Source of the DNA: an uncultured Pelagibacteraceae bacterium
GTDB taxonomy: Bacteria > Pseudomonadota > Alphaproteobacteria > Pelagibacterales > Pelagibacteraceae
Assembly (NCBI GenBank): GCA_902594705.1
Contig: CACJNI010000001.1
Coordinates: forward strand, 302,625 to 366,624
DNA length: 64,000 nucleotides
Direction of reading: 5' to 3'
Below, in pieces: positions 48,351 to 58,240 of the stretch. A program made the position numbers and the translations under genes. The notes beneath the pieces are model-generated. The model worked only from the letters and a program-made list of their open reading frames with translations. It made no database searches and was not told the origin of the DNA. How positions within the stretch are numbered: position 1 is the stretch's first letter; each line of letters starts with the position of its first letter.

Positions 48351-49427
48351 TTAAAATTTACAATAATTTAGTAAATCAGTCAAAGCCAATTTATCTAACC
48401 TTATATGCCTTTTGTCCTCTGTGAGAATTCTTTTATTGTCATTTAAAATTGAGATATATTTATTTTGTAATTCATTATTTTTTTGAAAAGTTCTACACAC
48501 TAAAGTTTTCAACTTATCCTCTAAATTAGAGTTGATATAAAAACTTTTATTATTTTCATCTTGTTCATAAATCCAATAAGGCATTGTTAAAATATAATCT
48601 ACTTCAATATTTAGGTTATTAATAATTTCATTTAAGTTTTCAAAATATATATTTAAGTTTTTTTTAAGCTCTTCCGTATTTTTATCTTCAAAAAGATTTT
48701 GCATTTTTTTTTTATTTTTTCTTGAAACTGTAAAAAATTTATTCGTGATTAAACTCTTTAAAATAATAAACCTATATTTAAATGGTTTTTCAATTATATC
48801 ATTTAATTGATCTTCTCTGAGTGCTACATAATTTTGAATTTTATAATCAGATGATAAACGAAATAAATCAACAGATAAATTAAAACTAATAATTATTTTT
48901 TTCTTTATTTTTTCTTGATTTAAAATAATGAAATTTAAAACTTGGTATGGGCCATTATTAGGAGCAGCATAAATTACTAAATCCTCGTTATAAGACTTTG
49001 ATAAAAAATGATCTTTTTGATCTTCAATATCAATACCTAAAATTTGACTATCTCCAAAAACTTGAACCGCATTTTCACTTGTTTTTTTGAAAAATCTTCC
49101 ACCTCTTGTGTCTGTTTTAAAAATTAAATTCTGTTTTCTGTATTTAATGCAGAATTCAGTCTCTTTAGGTAATTGAACATAATTGTCATTATGACCAAAT
49201 GGTAAAAAATCTAAACAACCTTTTGATTTTGATGGACTTATTGTTAAAATTAAAAAAAAAATTATTAGTAAAATGTTTTTAATACCAAAAAATAATTTAA
49301 ATAAATTTGAACCTCTAAGATGCTGTTTTGTTTTAAATGAATTTTCTGCAGCGGAATTTGCATCTGCTTTAGAAATGTTGTTTGCAGCAAAAAATGTTAA
49401 TGATTTAAAATTAAGCAAAGGTTTCAT
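48351..49427 (-). CDS. Exported/membrane-anchored SGNH-hydrolase-like hypothetical protein; start uncertain (49427, 49478, or a non-canonical start near 49283)
   Basis: Hydrophobic NILLIIFFLILTISPSKSKG segment; FGDSQILGIDIEDQKDHFLS resembles an SGNH block-I motif. Confidence 0.6.
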   Translation of the reverse strand: MKPLLNFKSLTFFAANNISKADANSAAENSFKTKQHLRGSNLFKLFFGIKNILLIIFFLILTISPSKSKGCLDFLPFGHNDNYVQLPKETEFCIKYRKQNLIFKTDTRGGRFFKKTSENAVQVFGDSQILGIDIEDQKDHFLSKSYNEDLVIYAAPNNGPYQVLNFIILNQEKIKKKIIISFNLSVDLFRLSSDYKIQNYVALREDQLNDIIEKPFKYRFIILKSLITNKFFTVSRKNKKKMQNLFEDKNTEELKKNLNIYFENLNEIINNLNIEVDYILTMPYWIYEQDENNKSFYINSNLEDKLKTLVCRTFQKNNELQNKYISILNDNKRILTEDKRHIRLDKLALTDLLNYCKF

Positions 49428-49989
49428 AAGGCATTCGTTAGACGAGTATAAACATTTTTCTATATTTACAAATATCAAAAACCAAATTTCCTTAGAGCAT
49501 GAGCTAAATAATAGAGAAATAAGATTTATACCAATCCACCTATTTGCTAAAGGGTATATTTATAAAGATAAATTTATTTTTGAGAAAAAAAACATTAAAG
49601 ACTTTGCAATTTTTATTGGAGCAAATGAAGAAATTGCAGAAAAAAAATTGCATGACTTTCTTGATAATATTAGAAAATTTAAACCAGACCACTCAAAACA
49701 AATAGATAGAATTTTGCTAGACGAAGAAAGACATGCCAAATACTCACTAACATTCGCAAAAAAAACTAATTCTAAATTTGCTTATTTTATTAAATTTTAT
49801 AAGGAGAATTTAATAAGTAAATTAAGACATCTCTATGCTAATAGCTTAACTAAAGTCTCAAAAATTTTTAATCCAATTTTATACTTATTAATTTTAATTA
49901 TGTATTTACCTGTAAAATTTTTAGATTTGGATAAATCCAAAACAGACAATGATGTTTTGAAAAATATTAATCCAAAATCAATACTATAA
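49273..49989 (+). CDS. Ferritin-like (di-iron) domain protein with C-terminal TM segment
   Basis: Two ExxH motifs (DEYKHF, DEERHAKY) in helical context; C-terminal NPILYLLILIMYLPVKFL. Confidence 0.65.
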   Translation: MFLIPKNNLNKFEPLRCCFVLNEFSAAEFASALEMLFAAKNVNDLKLSKGFIRHSLDEYKHFSIFTNIKNQISLEHELNNREIRFIPIHLFAKGYIYKDKFIFEKKNIKDFAIFIGANEEIAEKKLHDFLDNIRKFKPDHSKQIDRILLDEERHAKYSLTFAKKTNSKFAYFIKFYKENLISKLRHLYANSLTKVSKIFNPILYLLILIMYLPVKFLDLDKSKTDNDVLKNINPKSIL

Positions 49990-49994
49990 TTTTA

Positions 49995-51686
49995 ATGTTT
50001 TATATTGGTATTTCAGCTTATTATCACGAGTCTTCAATTTTCTTAACAGATGGAATAAATACTCATTGTTTTCTTAAAGAAGAATATTTTACGAGAATAA
50101 AGGGTGATAAAAGTTTCCCAAAGAGAAGTTTAGAATTTTTAATAGAGAAATATTCTTTAAATGAAGAAAATATAAAATCTGTTTGTTTTTATGAAAAACC
50201 TTTTAAATCATGGTGGGAAATATTTATTTATTCCATAAAAAAACCTCTAGAAAATAAAAAATTATTAACTCATCATCTAAAAAATTTTAATACAGGTTCA
50301 ATATTTTTTTATACTCATCTAAATAAAATTATTAAAATATCTAAAGATAAAATTTTATATTCTTCTCATCATCTTAGCCATTGTTTATATGGATCATTAT
50401 ATGTCGAAAATGTTCATGATTATGCATTTGTTAGTTGCGATGGAGTTGGAGAGGGTGAAACAATGACTATATATACAATCGACACTGAAAATTTGATAAA
50501 GAAACATTGGACAAACTTTTATCCTAATTCAATCGGGTTATTTTATTCTACAATAACTGATTTCCTAGGTTTTGATATAAATGAAGGTGAATTTAAAGTC
50601 ATGAGTTTAAGTTCATATGGTAATCCAATTTATGAAAAACAAATGGATCAAATTTTTGATTGCGAACAATTAAAAATTAATTCATCATATTTTGAATTTC
50701 AAAAAAATCCTGAAAGATCATTTTCAGAAAAACTTATAGAAATTTTTGGCAAGCCTTATTTAAATTTAGGTATTAAAGAAAATTTTAAAAAATACTCAAA
50801 TATAGCAAGTTCAGCCCAACTAATATTAAATAAATCTGTCAAAAACCTTATTTTAAAAGCAAAGCAACTAACGGGGAAAAACAAAATAGTTTTAACGGGT
50901 GGCGTTGCATTAAATTGCAAAATGATACATGATTTATCAAAACAAAACATATTTGAGGAACTAATCGTCCCTCCATCGCCAGGTGACTCAGGCTCAGCAA
51001 TTGGGGCTACTAATTTTTCGTATTTTCACGAAAATAATAAATTTTTAAAAAATATAGGTCTATTTCCTGGGCCGGAAAAAGACCAAATAAATAAAAAATT
51101 CAAAATAAATGAGTTTTTTGAAAAAATTTCTAAACAGGGAAACTCTCTAGATATAGCCTCTGAGTTAATAAGCAAAGGTCACATTCTCACAACTTATATT
51201 GATAAAATAGAAACTGGTCCAAGGGCATTGGGTAATACTTCTATAATTTGTAATGCTAAAGATAAATTAGCTGTTGAAAATTTAAATAACAAAATAAAAA
51301 AAAGAGAATTTTATCAACCACTAGCTCCCATGTTGCTTAAAGAAAAATTTGAAAAATATTTTTCTATTAAAGAAAGTATAAAAAATAATTTGTATTCAAT
51401 GGGAACATTATGTGAAGCAAAAGAGGATTTAAAAAATGACTACATCTCTGTAGTTCATACTGATAACACCTGTAGAACACAAGTTATAGATAATGAGAAT
51501 TCATTTATTTTTAAATTATTAAAAAAGCTAGCTGAAAATAATATTAATATAATAGTAAATACATCATTTAATATTTCAAAAGATCCAATGGTATTCGATT
51601 TATTTGATGTTTACACAAATATGAGAAGAATGAATATTGAATATATTATAATGAACGATGGTATATTTAAAGCTAAAGAGATATGA
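49995..51686 (+). CDS. Carbamoyltransferase (NodU/CmcH/TobZ family)
   Basis: GISAYYHESSIFL, YSSHHLSHCLYGSL, SCDGVGEGETMTIY, LTGGVALNCKM, PGDSGSAIGA, ETGPRALGNTSI. Confidence 0.95.
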   Translation: MFYIGISAYYHESSIFLTDGINTHCFLKEEYFTRIKGDKSFPKRSLEFLIEKYSLNEENIKSVCFYEKPFKSWWEIFIYSIKKPLENKKLLTHHLKNFNTGSIFFYTHLNKIIKISKDKILYSSHHLSHCLYGSLYVENVHDYAFVSCDGVGEGETMTIYTIDTENLIKKHWTNFYPNSIGLFYSTITDFLGFDINEGEFKVMSLSSYGNPIYEKQMDQIFDCEQLKINSSYFEFQKNPERSFSEKLIEIFGKPYLNLGIKENFKKYSNIASSAQLILNKSVKNLILKAKQLTGKNKIVLTGGVALNCKMIHDLSKQNIFEELIVPPSPGDSGSAIGATNFSYFHENNKFLKNIGLFPGPEKDQINKKFKINEFFEKISKQGNSLDIASELISKGHILTTYIDKIETGPRALGNTSIICNAKDKLAVENLNNKIKKREFYQPLAPMLLKEKFEKYFSIKESIKNNLYSMGTLCEAKEDLKNDYISVVHTDNTCRTQVIDNENSFIFKLLKKLAENNINIIVNTSFNISKDPMVFDLFDVYTNMRRMNIEYIIMNDGIFKAKEI

Positions 51687-51844
51687 AAAAAATTTTAAAT
51701 TATATTTATCTAATTAATGATTTTAAAAAAAAATATGGTTATATAAAATTAATATTTTTTATAATATTTATTTTTTTAATTTTAATTTTTTCTATTTTTG
51801 TTTTTGTTCAAGTTTTTATCCCTTTTACTTACATAGCAATTTAA
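51683..51844 (+). CDS. Small single-TM protein, possibly DUF5989-like (53 aa), absent from the supplied ORF track
   Basis: Own reading: MKKILNYIYLINDFKKKYGYIKLIFFIIFIFLILIFSIFVFVQVFIPFTYIAI. ATG overlaps the carbamoyltransferase TGA (ATGA). Confidence 0.65.
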   Translation: MKKILNYIYLINDFKKKYGYIKLIFFIIFIFLILIFSIFVFVQVFIPFTYIAI

Positions 51845-51858
51845 TATAAATTATTTGA

Positions 51859-52275
51859 ATGCAATATTGGTTATTAAAATCAGAACCTGACGTTTGGTCT
51901 TTAGACCAACAGAAAAAGTCAGGATCAAGAGGTGCTGATTGGGATGGTGTAAGAAACTATCAAGCCGCTAATAATTTAAAAAAAATGAGAAAGGGAGACC
52001 TATGTTTTTTTTACCATTCGAATATAGGTAAAGAAATTGTTGGTATTGTTGAAGTAATTAAAACAGCATTTATTGACCCAACAGACAAGGAAAAGCGATT
52101 TGTAGCAGTGAAAGTTAAGTATAAAAATAAACTAAAAGCTCCAGTTTCATTGGAAAATATTAAAAAAAATAAAGATTTAAAAGATATAGCTCTTATAAAA
52201 CAAAGTAGACTTTCGGTTATGCCAATAGATACTAAATGCTGGAAAATTATTTTGAAGATGGGTAGTATCACCTAA
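51859..52275 (+). CDS. EVE domain protein
   Basis: YWLLKSEPDVWSLDQQKKSGSRGADWDGVRNYQAANNLKKMRKGDLCFFYHSN. Confidence 0.95.
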   Translation: MQYWLLKSEPDVWSLDQQKKSGSRGADWDGVRNYQAANNLKKMRKGDLCFFYHSNIGKEIVGIVEVIKTAFIDPTDKEKRFVAVKVKYKNKLKAPVSLENIKKNKDLKDIALIKQSRLSVMPIDTKCWKIILKMGSIT

Positions 52276-52284
52276 AAAAAATCC

Positions 52285-54318
52285 ATGCCAAAAAAAAAGA
52301 AAGCAAAAAAAGTTAGAAAAAAGACAAAAAAGAAATCTAAAAAAATAAAGATTAAAAAAAAATCTATAACTTCAAACTTAGAAAAAGAATTAATTTATAG
52401 AACAAAAAAAGATTGGGTTAATAAAGCTCTCGTAAATAAATCGCAATATGAAAAAAAATATAAATCTTCTATAAAAGATAATGATGGATTTTGGAAAAAA
52501 GAAGGAAAAAGAATTAATTGGATAAAGCCATACACAAAAATCAAAGATGTGAAGTACAGTAGTTCCGATGTGAGAATTAAATGGTTCTATGATGGAACAT
52601 TAAACGCTTCAGCTAATTGTATAGATAGACATTTAAAAAAGAATAAAGATAAAACCGCTATAATTTGGGTAGGTGATGATCCAAAAGTACAAAAGAAAAT
52701 ATCATACAAAGAATTACACAAAGAGGTTTCAAAGGCAGCAAATGGTTTGAAAGAACTCGGCGTAAAGAAAGGTGATAGAGTTACGATTTATTTAACAATG
52801 ATACCAGAACTTGCTTATACAATGTTGGCTTGTGCAAGAATAGGGGCAGTTCATTCAATAATTTTTGGTGGATTTTCGCCAGATAGTATTTCAGGAAGGA
52901 TAAATGATTGTGAGTCTGATTATCTTATAACTGCAGATGAAGGTGTTAGAGGGGGAAAAATTATACCATTAAAATCAATCGCCGATGAAGCATTGGTAAA
53001 TTGTCCAAATGTAAAAAAATGTGTTGTGGTAAAAAGAACGGGTAATCGAATTAATTGGGATGAGAGAAGAGATGTTTGGTACCACGAACTAACAAAAAAA
53101 GTGTCAAATAAATGTGAACCAGAAGAAATGAATGCTGAGGACCCTTTATTCATTTTGTACACATCAGGTTCAACAGGTAAACCAAAAGGGGTAATGCATA
53201 CAACTGGTGGCTATATGGTTTATGCATCAATGACTCATCAATATATATTCAACTATAAACCTAAAGATATTTATTGGTGTACAGCAGATATTGGATGGGT
53301 TACAGGACACAGTTATATTATTTATGGACCATTATCAAACGGGGCAACAACAATTATGTTTGAAGGAATTCCAACTTATCCTGATAGCTCAAGGTGGTGG
53401 CAAATTGTTGATAAATTTAAGGTAAATATATTTTACACTGCACCAACTGCTATTAGAGCTTTGATGAGAGAGGGAGATCAACCTGTTAAAAAAACATCAA
53501 GGAAAACACTGAAATTATTAGGAACTGTCGGAGAACCTATCAATCCTGAAGCATGGGAGTGGTATTATAAAACCGTTGGGGATTCTAAATGTCCTATTGT
53601 TGATACATGGTGGCAAACAGAAACTGGTGGAATATTAATTAGTCCTCAAACGGGGGCTATTAATTTAAAACCAGGTTCAGCAACAAAACCATTTTATGGT
53701 ATCAAACCTGTAATAGTAAATAAAGAAGGTAAAGTCTTAAAAGGTGAAGCAGAGGGCCGATTATGTATTGCACAATCATGGCCTGGACAAATGAGAACAG
53801 TTTATGGAGATCACCAAAGGTTTATTGATACTTATTTTTCTCAATTTGATGGAAAATATTTTACTGGAGATGGATGTAGAAGAGATAAGGATGGATATTA
53901 CTGGATAACTGGAAGAGTAGATGATGTGATTATAGTTTCAGGCCATAATCTTGGAACTGCAGAAATAGAGAGTGCATTTGTTGCTCATCCAAAAGTAGCT
54001 GAAGCTGCAGTTGTTGGATATCCACACGATATTAAAGGTAATGGTTTATATTGTTATGTTACTTTAAATGTTGGGGAAGAGTCTACATTAGACTTAGAAA
54101 GAGATTTAAAGCTATGGGTTCGAAAACAAATTGGACCAATAGCGACACCAGATCTAATTCAGTTTTCACCTGGTTTACCAAAAACAAGATCTGGAAAAAT
54201 TATGAGAAGAATTTTGAGAAAAATTGCAGCAAACGAGTACGATCAATTAGGTGATACAACAACTTTAGCAGATCCAAGTGTAGTAAAAAGCTTAGTTGAA
54301 AATAGAAAAAATACTTAA
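52285..54318 (+). CDS. acs: Acetyl-CoA synthetase with Lys-rich N-terminal extension
   Basis: [71 protein letters not shown]. Confidence 0.96.
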   Translation: MPKKKKAKKVRKKTKKKSKKIKIKKKSITSNLEKELIYRTKKDWVNKALVNKSQYEKKYKSSIKDNDGFWKKEGKRINWIKPYTKIKDVKYSSSDVRIKWFYDGTLNASANCIDRHLKKNKDKTAIIWVGDDPKVQKKISYKELHKEVSKAANGLKELGVKKGDRVTIYLTMIPELAYTMLACARIGAVHSIIFGGFSPDSISGRINDCESDYLITADEGVRGGKIIPLKSIADEALVNCPNVKKCVVVKRTGNRINWDERRDVWYHELTKKVSNKCEPEEMNAEDPLFILYTSGSTGKPKGVMHTTGGYMVYASMTHQYIFNYKPKDIYWCTADIGWVTGHSYIIYGPLSNGATTIMFEGIPTYPDSSRWWQIVDKFKVNIFYTAPTAIRALMREGDQPVKKTSRKTLKLLGTVGEPINPEAWEWYYKTVGDSKCPIVDTWWQTETGGILISPQTGAINLKPGSATKPFYGIKPVIVNKEGKVLKGEAEGRLCIAQSWPGQMRTVYGDHQRFIDTYFSQFDGKYFTGDGCRRDKDGYYWITGRVDDVIIVSGHNLGTAEIESAFVAHPKVAEAAVVGYPHDIKGNGLYCYVTLNVGEESTLDLERDLKLWVRKQIGPIATPDLIQFSPGLPKTRSGKIMRRILRKIAANEYDQLGDTTTLADPSVVKSLVENRKNT

Positions 54319-54944
54319 AAATTTATTAATTCAATAAATTCCTTTTTAACATTATCCCATTTTAAGATCATAGAATTCAAAACTATTTTTTTGTCTAAAG
54401 ATTTTAATTCTTCAGCTATTGGGGACCATTCATATAAAGATAAAGCACTAGTATTAAATGGTAATGACTCATGATATTCATTCCAATCTATGTTTTCATA
54501 TCTTTCTTGAAATTTCTTTTTTGCATTCTCGTATATATCTTTTGGCATTTCATTTTTTTGAAGTTCATTATCTAAAATTTCAAAATAGATTTCATTTGCT
54601 TTTTCAGTATCATGTTGATTTCTAATATTTTTTAAAAAAGAAATAGTATAAAAAGTTAAATCTTGTAATGCAGTTGAGTAAATATTCCATTTTGCTTTAT
54701 TGATTGAACCTAAAAATATCTCATCCTCAAACATTAGGACATATTTTGCTCCCATTCGAGTTTTTAGATAACCATAAAGTGTAACCTGACTGACCCATGC
54801 AGATTTTTTTTGAATAAATTCTTTTAAATCAGAATAATTCTCAATTTTTTTTGTTTTTTTAAAATATTTTAGAAATGGAATGAAATATTCCTTTAAATAC
54901 TCAAATTTCAAATCTTTGAGCTTTAATTTGTATTTAATGCCCAT
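54315..54944 (-). CDS. Conserved hypothetical protein
   Basis: 209-aa ORF, no strong antisense competitor, convergent with acs (4-bp overlap). Confidence 0.6.
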   Translation of the reverse strand: MGIKYKLKLKDLKFEYLKEYFIPFLKYFKKTKKIENYSDLKEFIQKKSAWVSQVTLYGYLKTRMGAKYVLMFEDEIFLGSINKAKWNIYSTALQDLTFYTISFLKNIRNQHDTEKANEIYFEILDNELQKNEMPKDIYENAKKKFQERYENIDWNEYHESLPFNTSALSLYEWSPIAEELKSLDKKIVLNSMILKWDNVKKEFIELINF

Positions 54945-55055
54945 TTTGAACTGATATTATCACTTTTACTATAAATATATGCCATTTTTTACTCTTTAAA
55001 TATCACATTAAATGAGTATGAATTATATCTTTAACCTATAGGGAGGATTAAAATA

Positions 55056-55313
55056 ATGTCAAACAAAGAAAAGCACTGGGAAAAAACCAAAGGATTAATG
55101 ATAATTACATTAATTATTTGGTTTGTTTTCGGTTATCTGATCTTCATGTTTGGTTCTGACCTAAACACTTCAAGTTTTATGGGATATCCATTAGCGTATT
55201 ACATGTGTGCGCAAGGTTCCATCATTGCATTTGTAGTCCTTATTTTTTGGTTTGCAAATAGACAGGAAAAAATCGATGAAGAGTTTGGTTTTACCGAAAA
55301 GGAGGATGATTAA
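55056..55313 (+). CDS. DUF4212-like small subunit of sodium/solute symporter
   Basis: Two-TM protein; GYPLAYYMCAQGSIIAFVVLIFWFANRQEKIDEEFGF; ATGs and stops overlap with the next gene; GGGAGG ribosome-binding site upstream. Confidence 0.9.
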   Translation: MSNKEKHWEKTKGLMIITLIIWFVFGYLIFMFGSDLNTSSFMGYPLAYYMCAQGSIIAFVVLIFWFANRQEKIDEEFGFTEKEDD

Positions 55314-57151
55314 TGTTTAAAGGCAATTTTATTGACAACCTACCAAAAATTTACGGAACATATACTGGGGGCTTCATTGTATTCATCATATTGATGGCGA
55401 TAGCGGAGCAAGCAGGTATGACTGCTAAAACCATTGGTATTTTGTTTGTCGCCTTTACAGTTTGTATATATGCCTTGATTGGGTATTTATCTAGAACTGT
55501 TCAGGTCGATGCTTATTATGTTGCTGGAAGACAGGTGCCAACAGTATTTAACGGAATGGCAACTGCAGCTGACTGGATGTCGGGTGCATCATTCGTTGCA
55601 ATGGCTGGTGGTATTTATTTTGGTGGTTATACTTATATGGCTTTCTTGGTCGGTTGGACTGGGGGATACGTTTTAGTATCATCACTTTTAGCACCATACT
55701 TAAGAAAATTTGGATGTTACACTGTGCCAGATTTCATTGGAACAAGATACGGGGGGAACTTTGCAAGGTTCTGCGCTGTGGTTGTTTTAACATTGGCTTC
55801 TTTCACATATGTAACAGCTCAAATTAATGCAACAGGAACAATTGCATCTAGAGCACTAAGTATTCCATTTGAATTAGGAGTTTGGGTTGGACTAGTAAGT
55901 ATTTTACTTTGTTCAATGCTAGGCGGAATGAGAGCTGTAACTTGGACACAGGTTGCACAATACATAGTATTGATTATTGCTTATCTAATTCCAGTATTCT
56001 GGATTAGTAACAAATCTGGATTTGGTTTCTTTCCACACTTTATGTTAGGTGAGGAAGTGGCTAGATTAGGTGCACTTGAGTCGCAATTTGGATTAGTTAA
56101 AAATGCTGCTGCAGATATCAAAGCTGCAGGTGTACCAGGTGGTCTAAAATCTATTTCTGTATCACACTCAGGTGTGCCAGAAGGTGGAATGGCTGCATGG
56201 AAGTTTATTTCATTAGCACTATGTATGATGGTAGGAACAGCATCTTTACCACACATTTTAATGAGATACTTCACTACTCCAAGTGTTAAAGCTGCAAGAA
56301 AATCAGTGGCATGGTCACTATTCTTTATTGCATTGCTTTATACTTCAGCGCCAATGCTTGCAACATTATCCAAGATCTCACTAATAGATCCAAACTTACC
56401 AACAGGTATTATTGGAAAACCAATTGCTGAAATTATGCAGATTGAGTGGGTAAATGCTTGGATTAATGTAAAACAAGCCTTCATAGCAGACTTTAACGGA
56501 GATGGTATTCTTCAGTTAAATGAATGGTTCATGAGAGGTGACGTAGTTGTACTAGCAACTCCTGAAGTTGCTGGATTACCATACGTAATCTCTGGACTAG
56601 TTGCTGCAGGAGGAATGGCTGCTGCGATGTCAACTGCAGATGGTCTAATTCTTGCTATCGCAAACGCTTTATCACATGATATTTACTACAAAATCATTGA
56701 TCCAAAAGCAGATGTAAGAAAAAGATTGTTAGTTGCTAGAGCACTTCTAATTGTTATTGGTGCCGCTGGAGCATACATTGCATCAATGAGGATCACTAGT
56801 ATCCTTGGTGCAGTTGCTTGGGCATTTGACTTTGCAATGTCTGGATTGTTCTTCCCATTAATACTTGGTGTATGGTGGAAGAGAGCAACGAGACAAGGAG
56901 CAATAGCAGGTATGATAGCAGGTCTTGCATCAGGAACAGCTTATCTAATTTATGTGTATCCTAAGTTTATGGGTAATGCGCCTTGGTTAGGTATTGACCA
57001 TTTACGTTTCGGTATAATCGGAGCGTCGGTCTGTTTAGTTGTAATGGTTGTAGTAAGTTTAATGACTGAAGAACCAGATAAAGCTACACAGCAAATGGTA
57101 GACGAAGTTCGTGTTCCATCAGGTAAGACAATACTTGGTAAGCAACACTAA
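55313..57151 (+). CDS. Sodium:solute symporter (SSS family, VC_2705/ActP-like)
   Basis: VDAYYVAGRQVPTVFNGMATAADWMSGASFVAMAGGIYF; multi-TM; preceded by DUF4212. Confidence 0.93.
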   Translation: MFKGNFIDNLPKIYGTYTGGFIVFIILMAIAEQAGMTAKTIGILFVAFTVCIYALIGYLSRTVQVDAYYVAGRQVPTVFNGMATAADWMSGASFVAMAGGIYFGGYTYMAFLVGWTGGYVLVSSLLAPYLRKFGCYTVPDFIGTRYGGNFARFCAVVVLTLASFTYVTAQINATGTIASRALSIPFELGVWVGLVSILLCSMLGGMRAVTWTQVAQYIVLIIAYLIPVFWISNKSGFGFFPHFMLGEEVARLGALESQFGLVKNAAADIKAAGVPGGLKSISVSHSGVPEGGMAAWKFISLALCMMVGTASLPHILMRYFTTPSVKAARKSVAWSLFFIALLYTSAPMLATLSKISLIDPNLPTGIIGKPIAEIMQIEWVNAWINVKQAFIADFNGDGILQLNEWFMRGDVVVLATPEVAGLPYVISGLVAAGGMAAAMSTADGLILAIANALSHDIYYKIIDPKADVRKRLLVARALLIVIGAAGAYIASMRITSILGAVAWAFDFAMSGLFFPLILGVWWKRATRQGAIAGMIAGLASGTAYLIYVYPKFMGNAPWLGIDHLRFGIIGASVCLVVMVVVSLMTEEPDKATQQMVDEVRVPSGKTILGKQH

Positions 57152-57163
57152 ATTAAACTTTTT

Positions 57164-57190
57164 GGGGGCGATATTCGCCCCCATTTTTTC
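57164..57190 (+). terminator. Rho-independent terminator of the symporter operon
   Basis: GGGGGCGA-TAT-TCGCCCCC perfect stem followed by ATTTTTTC. Confidence 0.9.
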
Positions 57191-57196
57191 AAATAA

Positions 57197-57532
57197 ATGC
57201 CAATATATATTTTAGTAATAGACTACATTTTAGGTATTATCATGTGGACTTTAATTGGAAGATCTGCAATGAATATTTTTCAAAAAGAAGATTCTGAATT
57301 CTTTTTTATGAAAGTATTTGTGAAATACACAAATCCAATTATTAAAATTTTTAAATTCATAACTCCTAGTTTCATTATAGGACCATTAGTTCCACTTTAT
57401 GTAGCGTGGTTTTTTTATATATTTAGATTTTATTTAATGCCTTATTTAATGGGTTATTCAGTAATGGGGATGTTATCGTTTCCATTAGAAAGTGAAATAG
57501 CTGCAGAAATTTATAAAATATTTGGTAAATAA
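57197..57532 (+). CDS. Hypothetical membrane protein
   Basis: 111-aa multi-TM ORF in an otherwise vacant interval. Confidence 0.7.
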   Translation: MPIYILVIDYILGIIMWTLIGRSAMNIFQKEDSEFFFMKVFVKYTNPIIKIFKFITPSFIIGPLVPLYVAWFFYIFRFYLMPYLMGYSVMGMLSFPLESEIAAEIYKIFGK

Positions 57533-57579
57533 TAATTCAAATATATTCAAAAATTGATAGTACTAGTTTTTATTTATTA

Positions 57580-58239
57580 ATGAAAAATATACAAATTTCG
57601 CCTTCAATACTTTCTGCAGATTTTAGCCAATTAGGTGAGGAAATTAAAAGATTAGAAGATGGTGGCGCTGACTTAATTCATGTCGATGTAATGGATGGAC
57701 ATTTTGTTCCTAATATTACAATTGGTCCCCCGGTGATAAAAACACTTAGAAATTATACAAAATTACCTTTTGATGTACATTTAATGATCTCACCAGTTCA
57801 TAAATATATAGAAAATTTTGCTGAAGCAGGATCTGATATAATAACAATTCACCCTGAAGCAACAGACAATTTGAATGAATCGATTAAACTTATAAAACAA
57901 TTAAAGAAAAAAGTAGGCATATCTTTAAATCCAAATACGGAAGTAAGTGTCATTGAAAAAGTATTAAAAGAAATAGATTTAGTTTTAATTATGAGTGTAT
58001 ACCCCGGTTTTGGTGGTCAAAAATTTATACCAGAAGTCATTGAAAAAATTAAAATACTTTATCAAATAAAAAAAGATAATAACTTAAAATTTGATATTGA
58101 AGTTGATGGTGGAATAAATTTCTCTAATTCAAAAGAGGTTATATCAGCGGGAGCAAATATATTAGTTTCTGGAACAACAATATTCAAAGAAAACAATGGT
58201 GATATTAAAAAAAATATAGAAACTCTAAAATCAATGTAA
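57580..58239 (+). CDS. rpe: Ribulose-phosphate 3-epimerase
   Basis: SPSILSADFSQLGEE, HVDVMDGHFVPNITIGPPV, MSVYPGFGGQKFIPEV, EVDGGINFSN. Confidence 0.97.
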   Translation: MKNIQISPSILSADFSQLGEEIKRLEDGGADLIHVDVMDGHFVPNITIGPPVIKTLRNYTKLPFDVHLMISPVHKYIENFAEAGSDIITIHPEATDNLNESIKLIKQLKKKVGISLNPNTEVSVIEKVLKEIDLVLIMSVYPGFGGQKFIPEVIEKIKILYQIKKDNNLKFDIEVDGGINFSNSKEVISAGANILVSGTTIFKENNGDIKKNIETLKSM

Positions 58240-58240
58240 G

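Noticed and set aside
51859-52275. EVE-domain protein as part of a modified-DNA defence system
   Set aside because: Stand-alone EVE proteins are common housekeeping genes in proteobacteria; no restriction or nuclease partner nearby.
54051-54254. Alternative-frame ORF inside acs
   Set aside because: Shadow frame of the conserved C-terminal Acs region.
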